The notes: generated by a model from the letters alone, not told the origin. DNA of 6,448 nt from an uncultured Lachnospiraceae bacterium (GCA_945827765.1 CALZPS010000096.1:1-6448), one strand, 5' to 3'; shown: positions 1 to 6,367, numbered from the stretch's first letter. A program made the numbers and translations.

Positions 1-28
1 TTCCGATTGATTTCCTTTTGTTTATTCA

Positions 29-1426
29 GTGGTCTTGGGAGATGTTATGTATGCGCTTCCCAAGGCTCTGGTAAAACAAAATTGTGACGTAAAAGTAATT
101 CTTCCCCGCTACAAATGCATCCCGTGGGAATACCAGCAGAAAATGATATATAGGGGATCCTTCCAGATGAATTTATGTGCCGATGGCAGGTCGTATTATG
201 TAGGAATCATGGAATATGTCTGGGATGGCGTTGTATATGATTTCATTGATAATGAAGAATTCTTCAGCAGCGGAAATCCATATACCAATCTTATTGATGA
301 TATTCCAAAATACTGCTATTTTGCAAAGGCTGCATTGGCTGCTCTGAACTATATGGATTGGATTCCGGATATCATTCATTGTCATGACTGGCAGGCAGCT
401 TTGGTTCCCGTATATTTAAGAACGCTGTTTGAAAATACGAAACTTACCTCCGCAAAAACAATTTTGACTATTCATAACTTACGTTTTCAGGGGGTTTACA
501 ATATTCCTACAATCCGATATTGGTCAGGATTGCCGGACTATGTATTTAACAAAGATGCATTAAAAGTAAGCTACAACGACGCAAATATGTTAAAAGGCGG
601 ATTGACCTATTGTAATGTTATCACTACGGTGAGCAATACTTATGCGGGAGAAATTCAAACGGCATATTATGGAGAGAAGCTGGATGCTCATTTGCGTTAT
701 CATTCTCGCAAATTACGAGGTATTGTAAATGGTATCGACTATGATATCTGGGATACCGCAACGGATGCCAGACTATATGCCAATTATGATATCACGAATG
801 TGCTGGATAAGAAAAAGGAAAATAAGCGTAACTTACAGGAAGAACTGGGGCTGGTTCAGGATGATCATAAATTTGTCATTGGCTTGATTTCCAGATTGAC
901 CGATCAAAAGGGATTAGATTTGGTTAATTCCATCCTTCCGCAGATTATGGATGAACATACACAGTTTGTCGTGCTCGGTACCGGAGATTCTGTCTATGAA
1001 AATTCTTTCCGGTATTATGAAAATGCATATAAAGGAAATGTATGCTCGAATATTATGTATGATGAAACGAGAGCTCATAGAATCTATGCAGGAGTGGATG
1101 CTTTATTGGTTCCTTCGCAGTTTGAGCCTTGCGGATTAACGCAATTGATTGCCATGCACTATGGTACAGTGCCGATTGTCCGTGAGACGGGTGGATTAAA
1201 AGACACAGTAGAACCATATAATATGTATGATAATACAGGCAATGGCTTTACCTTCGACCGTTATGATGCGGGCCTGTTATTAGATGCAATCAACAGAGCA
1301 AAAACATTGTACTTCACGAACCGCTGGTGTTGGGATGAAATGGTTCAGAGAGATATGGATAAAAATCTTTCCTGGGATAATTCCGCAAAACAATATAAAG
1401 ATTTGTATCTGGAGTTAACCTGGTAA
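29..1426 (+). CDS. glgA: Glycogen synthase (GT5), 5'-partial
   Basis: Starch/glycogen synthase of family GT5, which transfers glucose from ADP-glucose to the growing alpha-1,4-glucan in the cytoplasm. 465 codons are visible from a GTG at 29. The family is about 475-490 residues, so roughly 15-20 N-terminal residues are missing and the true start is off the window; the GTG is only the first possible start after a stop. Visible motifs are LGDVMYALPKAL at residues 3-14, the HCHDW motif at 117-121, SRLTDQKG at 288-295 (R289 and K294 match the catalytic Arg and Lys R300/K305 of E. coli GlgA), and EPCGL at 366-370 (E366 matches E377), followed by the TGGLKDTV loop. The C-terminal half is intact and should be a working GT-B fold. 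The oddity is the N-terminus: frame 2 reads SD, stop (8-10), then FPFVYSVVLGDV, where the family has (K/S)xGGLGDV. The gene ends before a hairpin terminator and no glg partner is visible. The family call is very secure; whether the N-terminal defect is real or an assembly fault is unclear. Confidence 0.95.
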   Translation: MVLGDVMYALPKALVKQNCDVKVILPRYKCIPWEYQQKMIYRGSFQMNLCADGRSYYVGIMEYVWDGVVYDFIDNEEFFSSGNPYTNLIDDIPKYCYFAKAALAALNYMDWIPDIIHCHDWQAALVPVYLRTLFENTKLTSAKTILTIHNLRFQGVYNIPTIRYWSGLPDYVFNKDALKVSYNDANMLKGGLTYCNVITTVSNTYAGEIQTAYYGEKLDAHLRYHSRKLRGIVNGIDYDIWDTATDARLYANYDITNVLDKKKENKRNLQEELGLVQDDHKFVIGLISRLTDQKGLDLVNSILPQIMDEHTQFVVLGTGDSVYENSFRYYENAYKGNVCSNIMYDETRAHRIYAGVDALLVPSQFEPCGLTQLIAMHYGTVPIVRETGGLKDTVEPYNMYDNTGNGFTFDRYDAGLLLDAINRAKTLYFTNRWCWDEMVQRDMDKNLSWDNSAKQYKDLYLELTW

Positions 1427-1443
1427 GAGCAATCATAATGAAA

Positions 1444-1480
1444 CGGGGGTTGATAATTTCAACCCCCGAAATTGTTTCTG
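1444..1480 (+). terminator. Rho-independent terminator after glgA, possibly bidirectional
   Basis: A perfect 10-bp stem (1444-1453 CGGGGGTTGA with 1459-1468 TCAACCCCCG) encloses the 5-base loop TAATT, 17 bases after the glgA stop. The tail AAATTGTTT is only moderately T-rich. Read on the minus strand the stem is followed by TTT, so it may also stop the convergent sigma operon that ends at 1560. Nothing else is recognisable between 1427 and 1559. Confidence 0.85.
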
Positions 1481-1559
1481 TATCGTGTCCTTCAGTCTTT
1501 GCTTTGCGGGGCGGATTTTTTGATGGAGGTAGTTATGAGGGAAAAATGCAGCTCCTTCT

Positions 1560-2270
1560 TTATTCTCTTTTTGCAGCTTGCTCTGCATAATAAGCCTTCA
1601 GAGCCTTGTCGGCTTCAAAAACCCTGTCCGTCATTCCGGCCTCATCAAATTGATTTTTGATATCCAGCATGATTTCTGCAGCCCGCTCAATCGTTACCGT
1701 ATCGCTTTCAACATAGATCACCAGATGACCCGCCTGCCTGCCCAATTCTTGAATGTTGTATATCTTATCCAAAACCAGTTCGTCCTGGTTGATGGCGTAA
1801 GATGGAACATCTTCGATGTGCGGATTATTGATAAGTTCACCGGGGTAGATTTCCAATGTGCCATAGCTGATATAGCAGGAGTAGGGAAAGGATGGATTCT
1901 CAAACAATGCATCTGTAAGTTCCCTGTAGTCTTGATCCAGTCTGCGGGCTGTATTGAAACCATAAAGTACATCATCATAGCTGTCCAGACAAAGTTTGCC
2001 AAGCATCGTAATCGTCAGAGAAAATTCCGTATCCATGCTTGACGGTGATTTAATCCTTGCGTGATAATTACCGTCCTTAAAACTATAATTGATATGGTCG
2101 ATGTAGTAGTCTGTGTCAGAATAGACCGCAGCAAGATGGCTTTCTGCGGTTTTTTCTGCGAGCATTTTGGACAGAGGGTTGCCGAGAAGTGCATTCGCAA
2201 ACCATCCAAGAGCGGTAATCAGTATAATGGCAACAACGAGAGCCAGTATTTTTAAATATCTCTTTTTCAT
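1560..2270 (-). CDS. Membrane-anchored YfjL-like protein
   Basis: A 236-residue protein, third gene of the sigma operon. I chose the ATG at 2270 rather than the in-frame ATG at 2294. The former follows a GGGAGG ribosome site with 6-base spacing and gives the normal MKKRYLK N-terminus, while the latter would add eight residues and start inside the anti-sigma gene. Basic residues 2-7 are followed by one hydrophobic segment (about 8-24), with no lipobox Cys, so it is probably a signal anchor with the rest outside. The region with GNPLSK (30-35), TDYYIDHINYSFKDGNYHARI and SPSSMDTEF (about 53-83) resembles the small YfjL-like family found next to ECF sigma/anti-sigma pairs in Firmicutes; I recall this similarity and have not searched it. 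The gene starts one base after the anti-sigma stop, so it is co-transcribed and likely part of the regulon. Its biochemical function is unknown. Other names are possible. Confidence 0.85.
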   Translation of the reverse strand: MKKRYLKILALVVAIILITALGWFANALLGNPLSKMLAEKTAESHLAAVYSDTDYYIDHINYSFKDGNYHARIKSPSSMDTEFSLTITMLGKLCLDSYDDVLYGFNTARRLDQDYRELTDALFENPSFPYSCYISYGTLEIYPGELINNPHIEDVPSYAINQDELVLDKIYNIQELGRQAGHLVIYVESDTVTIERAAEIMLDIKNQFDEAGMTDRVFEADKALKAYYAEQAAKRE

Positions 2271-2271
2271 G

Positions 2272-2787
2272 TTAGTCCTCCCTTCGAAATGCAAAATGAA
2301 TCAGGCCGGCGATGATGGTCCCGATGATTGCAAAAACAGAATATAGCCCGGTCCACATCAAAAGTGAAACGATGTCCAGATGCTCTGCACCCCGAATCAG
2401 GCCAAATGTGTTCGTGACAAAATGTGTCACAAAGAGAAGGCAAGGTGCTGCGTAAAGGGCCTTCCATCGGAACAAATAGTATCCGATGCAGCCTATGATA
2501 GGCATAATCAAGCAGTTGAGAAACAACTCGTTGCTGGCTGTCAGACTTAATCCGAAGAAAACGCCAAACATCAGCACCATACCCCAAAAGATATGCAATT
2601 GTTTCTGGATTTTTTTAATCAGCCGGTGACTGTCGGAGGGGATAGGTATTTGCCCCTCAAACAATGCTTTACAAGCAGGACAATTTTCAATATGCTGTTC
2701 TACGGCAGCAATGCTGTCTGCACTGGCAACACCGTCCTGTACCAGCGGCATTAAATCCATACACATATCACAACTGATTTTATTCAT
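2272..2787 (-). CDS. Membrane anti-sigma factor with zf-HC2 zinc finger
   Basis: A 171-residue protein that should hold the adjacent ECF sigma factor inactive at the membrane. The N-terminal cytoplasmic part has the zinc-binding anti-sigma (ZAS/zf-HC2) pattern: C6 and C9, then H32-x3-C36-x2-C39 in QHIENCPAC. Four hydrophobic segments follow, at about residues 64-83, 88-106, 110-130 and 139-166, so both ends lie near the cytoplasmic face and little is exposed outside. This is a multi-span form rather than the single-span RsiW type, so release may not use the classic two-protease cascade (inference). Its ATG overlaps the last 8 bases of the sigma gene (ATGAATAA), and an AAGGAGGGG ribosome site sits inside that gene at 2795-2803. 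Both indicate translational coupling and matched amounts of the two proteins. The signal it senses cannot be read from the sequence. Sure of the class, not of the target beyond its neighbour. Confidence 0.9.
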   Translation of the reverse strand: MNKISCDMCMDLMPLVQDGVASADSIAAVEQHIENCPACKALFEGQIPIPSDSHRLIKKIQKQLHIFWGMVLMFGVFFGLSLTASNELFLNCLIMPIIGCIGYYLFRWKALYAAPCLLFVTHFVTNTFGLIRGAEHLDIVSLLMWTGLYSVFAIIGTIIAGLIHFAFRRED

Positions 2788-3283
2788 GGTAAAACCCCTC
2801 CTTTTCCAAATATTTCTTGATTTTTGCTTTTACTCTAAAGAAAATGACTCGTGCTGAATTTTCGGAAATTTGACATTTGGATGCAATTTCATAGTAGGAG
2901 TACCCGTCAAGACGCATCTGAAATACATTTTGAGTCAACTCTGATTCCATTTTCAACAGTGCCTGAATCATCTGATTCCATTCACTGTTTGATGGAGCCT
3001 CATTGACACCAATAAAAGCAGAGTCGTATAAATCATGGATACTTTCTGTCTGTATTTGGCGGGATTTCTTGCGGAGATACATATACCATTTATGTCTGGC
3101 AATGGAAAATAACCATGTTTTGATATCCGATTCGCCACGAAAGGTAGCTATGGATTTTACCACCTCCAAAAACACATCCGAAGTCAGGTCCTCTGAAAGG
3201 GAAACGTCACGACACAGACTGTACAAGTATGTATAGATATCTTTGTAGTAATGATTGAATAATTCTGCTAATAGTTCGTTCAT
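2780..3283 (-). CDS. ECF-type RNA polymerase sigma factor
   Basis: A 167-residue sigma-70 family protein with only regions 2 and 4, which is the ECF size and layout. Region 2 spans about residues 8-73: YKDIYTYLYSLCRD, the EDLTSDVF stretch at 31-38 that contacts core polymerase and the -10 element, and SDIKTWLFSIARHKW at 52-66. Region 4 spans about 108-160, with the helix-turn-helix in YYEIASKCQISENSARVIFFRVKAKIKKYL, which reads the -35 element. The ATG at 3283 is preceded by GAGGAGG at good spacing. It is the first gene of the operon with the overlapping anti-sigma and the YfjL-like protein, so it is likely silent until the anti-sigma releases it. The -35/-10 pair at 3306-3334 fits an ECF promoter and suggests autoregulation. 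The exact ECF group and signal are not assigned; an envelope-stress role is inference from the membrane anti-sigma. Confidence 0.95.
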   Translation of the reverse strand: MNELLAELFNHYYKDIYTYLYSLCRDVSLSEDLTSDVFLEVVKSIATFRGESDIKTWLFSIARHKWYMYLRKKSRQIQTESIHDLYDSAFIGVNEAPSNSEWNQMIQALLKMESELTQNVFQMRLDGYSYYEIASKCQISENSARVIFFRVKAKIKKYLEKEGFYHE

Positions 3284-3305
3284 GATGCTCCTCCTCTCAG
3301 AGCAT

Positions 3306-3334
3306 TAGTAGCATAAAAGGAGTGTTTTGTTACA
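3306..3334 (-). promoter_or_regulatory. Candidate autoregulated ECF promoter of the sigma operon
   Basis: On the minus strand TGTAAC (3334-3329) is followed by exactly 17 bases and CTACTA (3311-3306). The AAC core of the -35 is the ECF hallmark, and TGTAAC-type -35 boxes are common for clostridial ECF factors. Transcription would start near 3299, giving a leader of about 16 nt that still contains the GAGGAGG ribosome site. Motif-level evidence only; the -10 is not a textbook CGTC/CGTA. Confidence 0.5.
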
Positions 3335-3481
3335 GCCGGCCATAAATTTTCAGTAAGATTCGAGGGCAAATCCTGCAAAAATATGGATTTGGCGGCAATC
3401 TCATGTGCTAAAAAGATTATAGCAGACAGGATGAGAGGTGACAAGAATATGACATTTACGTATGGCATTTGCAGAAAAATC

Positions 3482-3509
3482 TTGTGTTTTTCGGGGAATA
3501 TGGTATTAT
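3482..3509 (+). promoter_or_regulatory. Sigma-A promoter for the PilZ gene, extended -10
   Basis: TTGTGT (3482-3487), a 16-base spacer, then TATTAT (3504-3509) preceded by TGG (3501-3503), which gives an extended TGnTATTAT -10. The expected start is near 3516, about 32 nt before the ATG at 3548. This placement supports the later start codon of the PilZ gene, because the longer in-frame reading from 3383 would run through the promoter. Confidence 0.6.
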
Positions 3510-3547
3510 ATAACATAGATAAGTATCTTTTGAGGAAGGCAAGAGTT

Positions 3548-4228
3548 ATGGCTGGCGCATTAACAATAAAAAATGGAACAAAATTAAGGCTTGCCCTTGA
3601 TGTGTCGATGGGGCGGAATCCGGATTTCAACATGATATGTACGTTTGCAAAAGCGCTGGATGAATCTGCCTTTTTGATTTCGATACCGATGAAAGACGGA
3701 AAGGCAGTATCCATTGACGAGAATCAGAAACTGTTGATTCGCTACAGCGGAGAAAGTGACATGATTCTGGCAGGATATGTGGATGATGTGGTCAAGGAGG
3801 GAATCCGGCGGTACTGGAAGGTGCGCCGTGTTTCCGAACAGCGTCAATTCTTCCGGAGAGCGGACGAACGTCTGAAAGTGGCTATTCCTGTGCAATATAT
3901 GCAGGAGACATGGAGGCCGAATGCAGATGGGATCATCGAGAAAGAGAGCGGCATGAGTCTGGATATCTCAGCAGGTGGTATGGCGCTTTATATGAACCGA
4001 AGATTTGAAATCGGAGAGGCGTGTGAATTGTCACTTCCGAACATAGGCACCACTCCACAAGGAAGAGGAATCGATGGAATCGTATCGGTGGCCTGCTGGG
4101 TGCGCGAGGCACCGAAGGGAAGTATTTACAGACACATCTGTGGTTTCCAATTCCGCTTTGGCGATGGGATTGAGAAAGAGCAAATGCAGCTCTATGTAGC
4201 GAATATTAAGAAAAAATATAAACTATGA
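3548..4228 (+). CDS. PilZ-domain cyclic di-GMP-binding protein, YcgR-like
   Basis: A 226-residue protein predicted to be a soluble receptor for the second messenger cyclic di-GMP. The C-terminal PilZ domain (about 96-222) has both ligand motifs: RxxxR as R99-QFF-R103, and DxSxxG as D139-ISAG-G144. Residues 5-95 look like the beta-rich N-terminal domain of Gram-positive YcgR/DgrA-type proteins (GTKLRL at 10-15). There is no signal peptide or membrane segment. I start at 3548 (MAGALTIKNG): it follows GAGGAAGG at 3532-3539 with 8-base spacing and lies just after a good promoter. The open frame extends back to an ATG at 3383, but that part overlaps the promoter and has no family character. The stop overlaps the next ATG (ATGA, 4225-4228), so the membrane protein is translationally coupled and is the most likely partner. 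YcgR homologues usually brake flagella, but no flagellar gene is present here, so the output is probably different. Family sure; partner inferred. Confidence 0.93.
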   Translation: MAGALTIKNGTKLRLALDVSMGRNPDFNMICTFAKALDESAFLISIPMKDGKAVSIDENQKLLIRYSGESDMILAGYVDDVVKEGIRRYWKVRRVSEQRQFFRRADERLKVAIPVQYMQETWRPNADGIIEKESGMSLDISAGGMALYMNRRFEIGEACELSLPNIGTTPQGRGIDGIVSVACWVREAPKGSIYRHICGFQFRFGDGIEKEQMQLYVANIKKKYKL

Positions 4229-5187
4229 AGAAACAAGAATCAGAGAAAAAACATAATTGGTACCGGCGCAAGAAGGAAGAAAAGCAGATTGTCCGCATAG
4301 AAGAACTGGAAAAGATTATGGGAGAGATGGGAGAGGATGTAGATCCGGAAACCATTGTCAGCATGTATATGCCACGTCGAAGGGCAAAACAGTTCGGAGC
4401 GGCACTTCTGCGACTGGATAAGCTGCACCTGTGGCTTCTGGTAATGATTCTTATGGTAGCAGTGTTGTTCATCGTTGCGTTTATGCAGGAGAAAATGGGT
4501 AATTTTACAATCAACCTGAACCGTCTGGAACTGTACCGTAAAGGAATCGCCATTTCGGCCGACGGTGATTTTAGCGAACCGACGGCGCGTCTGACGGCAA
4601 ATACGGTGCAAGATGCAACGAACATTACGCTGTCCGATTTGCCGGATAATCTGGATGAGATTGATGGTGACCACAATGGAAAGAATTATATGGCTTACAC
4701 CTACTACGTCAGAAATGCCGGAAAAGAAGATGTAGGTTACAATGCAACAGTGACACTGGATTCCTGTGCCAAAGGTGCAGAGAATGCCGTTCGCGTAGCC
4801 GTCTGGAAAAATGGTGAACGCATTGTGTACGCAGAACCTGCAGCCGATGGAACAGAAGAAAAAGGCTGTGTAAACTTTGTGGATCATGATACTGTCTGCA
4901 CTTATACAGAAGAAGCATTTTTAGTGGGAAATGTAGATAAATATACGATTGTCATCTGGATGGAAGGGGAAGACCCGGAATGCGTTGATGCCATTGTCGG
5001 CGGTTCTGTGGAATTCAGCATGAACATTGATTCTCTCAGTGAAGATAATACCAGCCTTTTGGTAAAGTTTGCACAGGATATTGTCGATACATTGAAGGGG
5101 AACAAGCCAATCAGTGCTGCAGGTACGGAGGCACCGAACTATTATCAGGGCGGAGAAGTCACATGGAAGAACCGCCGCAATCAGTAA
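4225..5187 (+). CDS. Single-pass membrane protein with extracytoplasmic camelysin/TasA-like domain (tentative)
   Basis: A 320-residue protein with no function I can name firmly. Residues 1-66 are cytoplasmic and highly charged (MKKQESEKKHNWYRRKKEEK, then a Glu-rich stretch that could be helical, and PRRRAK at 50-55). One transmembrane helix lies at about 67-87. Residues 90-320 should be outside: a predicted beta-rich domain with YMAYTYYVRNAGKEDVGYNATVTL (155-178), AVWKNGERIVYA (192-203) and IWMEGEDPECVDAIVGGSVEFSMNI (244-268). That pattern (backbone-linked strands, VRN.G, IWxEGxDPxC...GG) reminds me of camelysin/TasA-like surface proteins and of uncharacterised clostridial homologues; this is recall, not a search. 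Four extracytoplasmic cysteines (C181, C215, C225, C253) could form two disulphides. The ATG overlaps the stop of the PilZ gene, so it is made together with a cyclic di-GMP sensor. The basic cytoplasmic tail is a plausible docking site for PilZ (inference). The tail at about 296-320 is Gly/Asn/Gln-rich, without a sortase motif. Confidence 0.85.
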   Translation: MKKQESEKKHNWYRRKKEEKQIVRIEELEKIMGEMGEDVDPETIVSMYMPRRRAKQFGAALLRLDKLHLWLLVMILMVAVLFIVAFMQEKMGNFTINLNRLELYRKGIAISADGDFSEPTARLTANTVQDATNITLSDLPDNLDEIDGDHNGKNYMAYTYYVRNAGKEDVGYNATVTLDSCAKGAENAVRVAVWKNGERIVYAEPAADGTEEKGCVNFVDHDTVCTYTEEAFLVGNVDKYTIVIWMEGEDPECVDAIVGGSVEFSMNIDSLSEDNTSLLVKFAQDIVDTLKGNKPISAAGTEAPNYYQGGEVTWKNRRNQ

Positions 5188-5201
5188 TTGTGAAACAGGT
5201 A

Positions 5202-5230
5202 TTAACAGTACCACAACAACTGTTTATACA
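5202..5230 (+). promoter_or_regulatory. Sigma-A promoter for the STFAWF-protein transcript
   Basis: TTAACA (5202-5207), a 17-base spacer, TATACA (5225-5230). The -35 matches 5 of 6 consensus bases and the -10 keeps TATA. The start would be near 5237, so the exported-protein gene can be transcribed separately from the two upstream genes, with a 5' leader of about 260 nt. Confidence 0.6.
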
Positions 5231-5236
5231 TAGAAA

Positions 5237-5496
5237 AGAAGCGGCAGTAATGCCGCGGATCATGTTGAGACGAGGAGCTTACAAAAAGTTTCAGATAATG
5301 GATGATTCTCTCGCTGGACGCAGATGAGAGACACTCTTTAGAAGCTGGGCCCAGCGGGAGTGTGATTCATTGACCGAAGCAAGAGGTAAACGAAAAGTCG
5401 AAACACCCGGAGGTGTGCGTATGCCGTCGCAGACACCGGAATGACAAAAGCTCATAAGAGCATAAACGGTAAATAATTCTAAAAGGAGAAAAATTT
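5237..5496 (+). promoter_or_regulatory. Long structured 5' leader, candidate cis-regulatory RNA
   Basis: This stretch of about 260 bases between the promoter and the ATG at 5497 holds no gene but many complementary segments. (a) 5241-5246 with 5251-5256, GCGGCA/TGCCGC, closed by a GTAA loop. (b) 5308-5317 with 5351-5360, a 10-bp helix with one G-T pair, enclosing a small AGAG/CTCT hairpin (5327-5337). (c) ACACC 5403-5407 with GGTGT 5412-5416. (d) The same GGTGT with ACACC 5433-5437, extended by GCG/CGC (5417-5419, 5428-5430); (c) and (d) exclude each other. (e) GCTC/GAGC 5450-5461 with loop ATAA. The ribosome site AGGAG at 5484-5488 follows with normal spacing. I do not recognise a known riboswitch family; the core motifs of both cyclic di-GMP classes, glycine, SAM, TPP and cobalamin do not fit. 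It could be an attenuator, a new leader RNA, or a stability element. Confidence 0.45.
5241..5256 (+). other. Perfect hairpin with GNRA loop at predicted 5' end of the leader
   Basis: GCGGCA-GTAA-TGCCGC is a perfect 6-bp stem with a stable GTAA loop, starting about 4 nt after the predicted transcript start. There is no following T-run, so it is not a normal terminator for the upstream gene. A hairpin at the very 5' end typically protects an mRNA from decay; this is inference here. Confidence 0.6.
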
Positions 5497-6186
5497 ATGA
5501 ATGTGAAATCATTAAAAAAACAACTTGTGGCGGCAATCGCCATGGTTGTTGTTGCGGCTGTTGCGCTGAGCAGTTCGACCTTTGCGTGGTTTGCTGCGAA
5601 CAACGAGGTTGAAGCTACTGGTCTGAATGTAACTGCACAATCTGATGCGCCTAATCTGGTTATTTCTAACACTTCAGGCGGTACTTTTGGAACTAGCCAG
5701 CCCGCAGATGAGTCTGGTGCATTGTTGTACCCGGCCGCCCATGAAACCTTCACGCAGGCAACTGATGTTACTACTGTTGCAAAGTGGTACTATGGCTATA
5801 GCAATGATAAAGCCGATTCTACCATGGTAGTTTCTACTAAGCGTACTGTCGACGATGCAGATTTTAACAAGTATGTTGCTTCGTATACGTTCTTCGTCAA
5901 GCTGGATTCTGCCACAGCAGCCGATATGAAAGAATTGAAGGTGTCTGATGTTACCTTCACCGGTCAAGCGGTAAATGCTATTTTTGTTGGCCCTGACGGT
6001 TACGAAGAAGTAATTGCAGGTAACCCACCTACAGGCACAGTGCTTGCTTCCACTGTTACTGGCGTTACGGAAGTACCGGTTACCGTTTATCTGTACGTTG
6101 ATGGTAATAATACCAATACAACAACAAATAACATCGCTAATTTGAAAGATACCATTAGCTTTAAACTCACTGCCAATCAGCAGTAA
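5497..6186 (+). CDS. Exported protein with STFAWF (SipW-type-like) signal
   Basis: A 229-residue secreted protein. MNVKSLKKQL is the basic N-region, about 9-24 is the hydrophobic core, and SSSTFAWF (25-32) is the junction typical of clostridial exports with a SipW-type-like signal peptide; cleavage probably falls near A30. The mature part is Cys-free, rich in Thr, Val, Ala and Asn, and looks beta-rich. It includes NKYVASYTFFVKL (124-136), VPVTVYLYVDG (193-203) and an Asn/Thr tract NNTNTTTNN (204-212), then DTISFKLTANQQ at the C-terminus. There is no LPxTG anchor, membrane helix or enzyme motif. Members of this style often form families of surface or fibre-type proteins (TasA/camelysin-like); the exact family is not assigned. 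AGGAG at 5484-5488, with 8 bases to the ATG, sets the start. It has its own promoter, a long leader and its own terminator, so it is likely made in large amounts. No matching signal peptidase is in the window. Confidence 0.9.
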   Translation: MNVKSLKKQLVAAIAMVVVAAVALSSSTFAWFAANNEVEATGLNVTAQSDAPNLVISNTSGGTFGTSQPADESGALLYPAAHETFTQATDVTTVAKWYYGYSNDKADSTMVVSTKRTVDDADFNKYVASYTFFVKLDSATAADMKELKVSDVTFTGQAVNAIFVGPDGYEEVIAGNPPTGTVLASTVTGVTEVPVTVYLYVDGNNTNTTTNNIANLKDTISFKLTANQQ

Positions 6187-6199
6187 TTTGATTCATCTA

Positions 6200-6236
6200 C
6201 CCGGTCTGGTTGTGGCAGACCGGGGTCTTTTAATTC
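6200..6236 (+). terminator. Rho-independent terminator of the exported-protein gene
   Basis: CCCGGTCTG (6200-6208) pairs perfectly with CAGACCGGG (6216-6224) around a 7-base loop and is followed by GTCTTTTAATT. It lies 13 bases after the stop codon. A strong stem with an adequate T-tract. Confidence 0.9.
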
Positions 6237-6367
6237 CTCGCACCGGGGACGGAAACAATGGGGACAGGTTCTGTGACTCACTTGCTTGAGCTGGTTATTC
6301 ATCTCACATTAACCCTATAACTTAATCAATCACCTCGCATTTGGTAGTTGTGGTATCCGGTGCGAGG
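6236..6367. repeat. 11-bp perfect inverted repeat bounding a 132-bp segment (MITE/REP-like candidate)
   Basis: CCTCGCACCGG at 6236-6246 is exactly complementary to CCGGTGCGAGG at 6357-6367. Inside, GGGGACGG (6245-6252) and GGGGACAG (6260-6267) form a short direct repeat, followed by GGTTCTGTGACTCA (6267-6280). GGGGAC...GTGACTCA strings of this kind remind me of the REP-like repeats that accompany IS200-type (RAYT) transposases in clostridia; I cannot confirm this here. No target duplication is visible and there is no coding region inside. The right arm also serves as a terminator stem. Confidence 0.45.

Noticed and set aside
1472..2042. Plus-strand open frames opposite the YfjL-like gene
   Set aside because: They lack convincing ribosome sites and recognisable protein features, and lie mostly opposite a supported minus-strand gene.
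3383..3547. 55-codon N-terminal extension of the PilZ gene from an upstream ATG
   Set aside because: It overlaps a good sigma-A promoter and lacks family character, while the ATG at 3548 has a proper ribosome site.
5241..5256. Terminator for the membrane-protein gene
   Set aside because: The hairpin has no T-run after it and sits just downstream of a predicted promoter.
5318..5437. Hammerhead-like pieces (ATGAGA, CGAAAC, GTC) in the leader
   Set aside because: The required CTGATGA core is missing and the stem after CGAAAC does not lead into the GTC cleavage site.
5237..5496. Cyclic di-GMP riboswitch (class I or II) or glycine riboswitch
   Set aside because: GGACGCAG (5316-5323) and GACCGAAG (5372-5379) recall parts of these families, but the other conserved core blocks are absent.
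5367..5753. Minus-strand 128-codon open frame across the leader and the start of the export gene
   Set aside because: It is antisense to a well-supported gene and the leader, and its composition is not protein-like.
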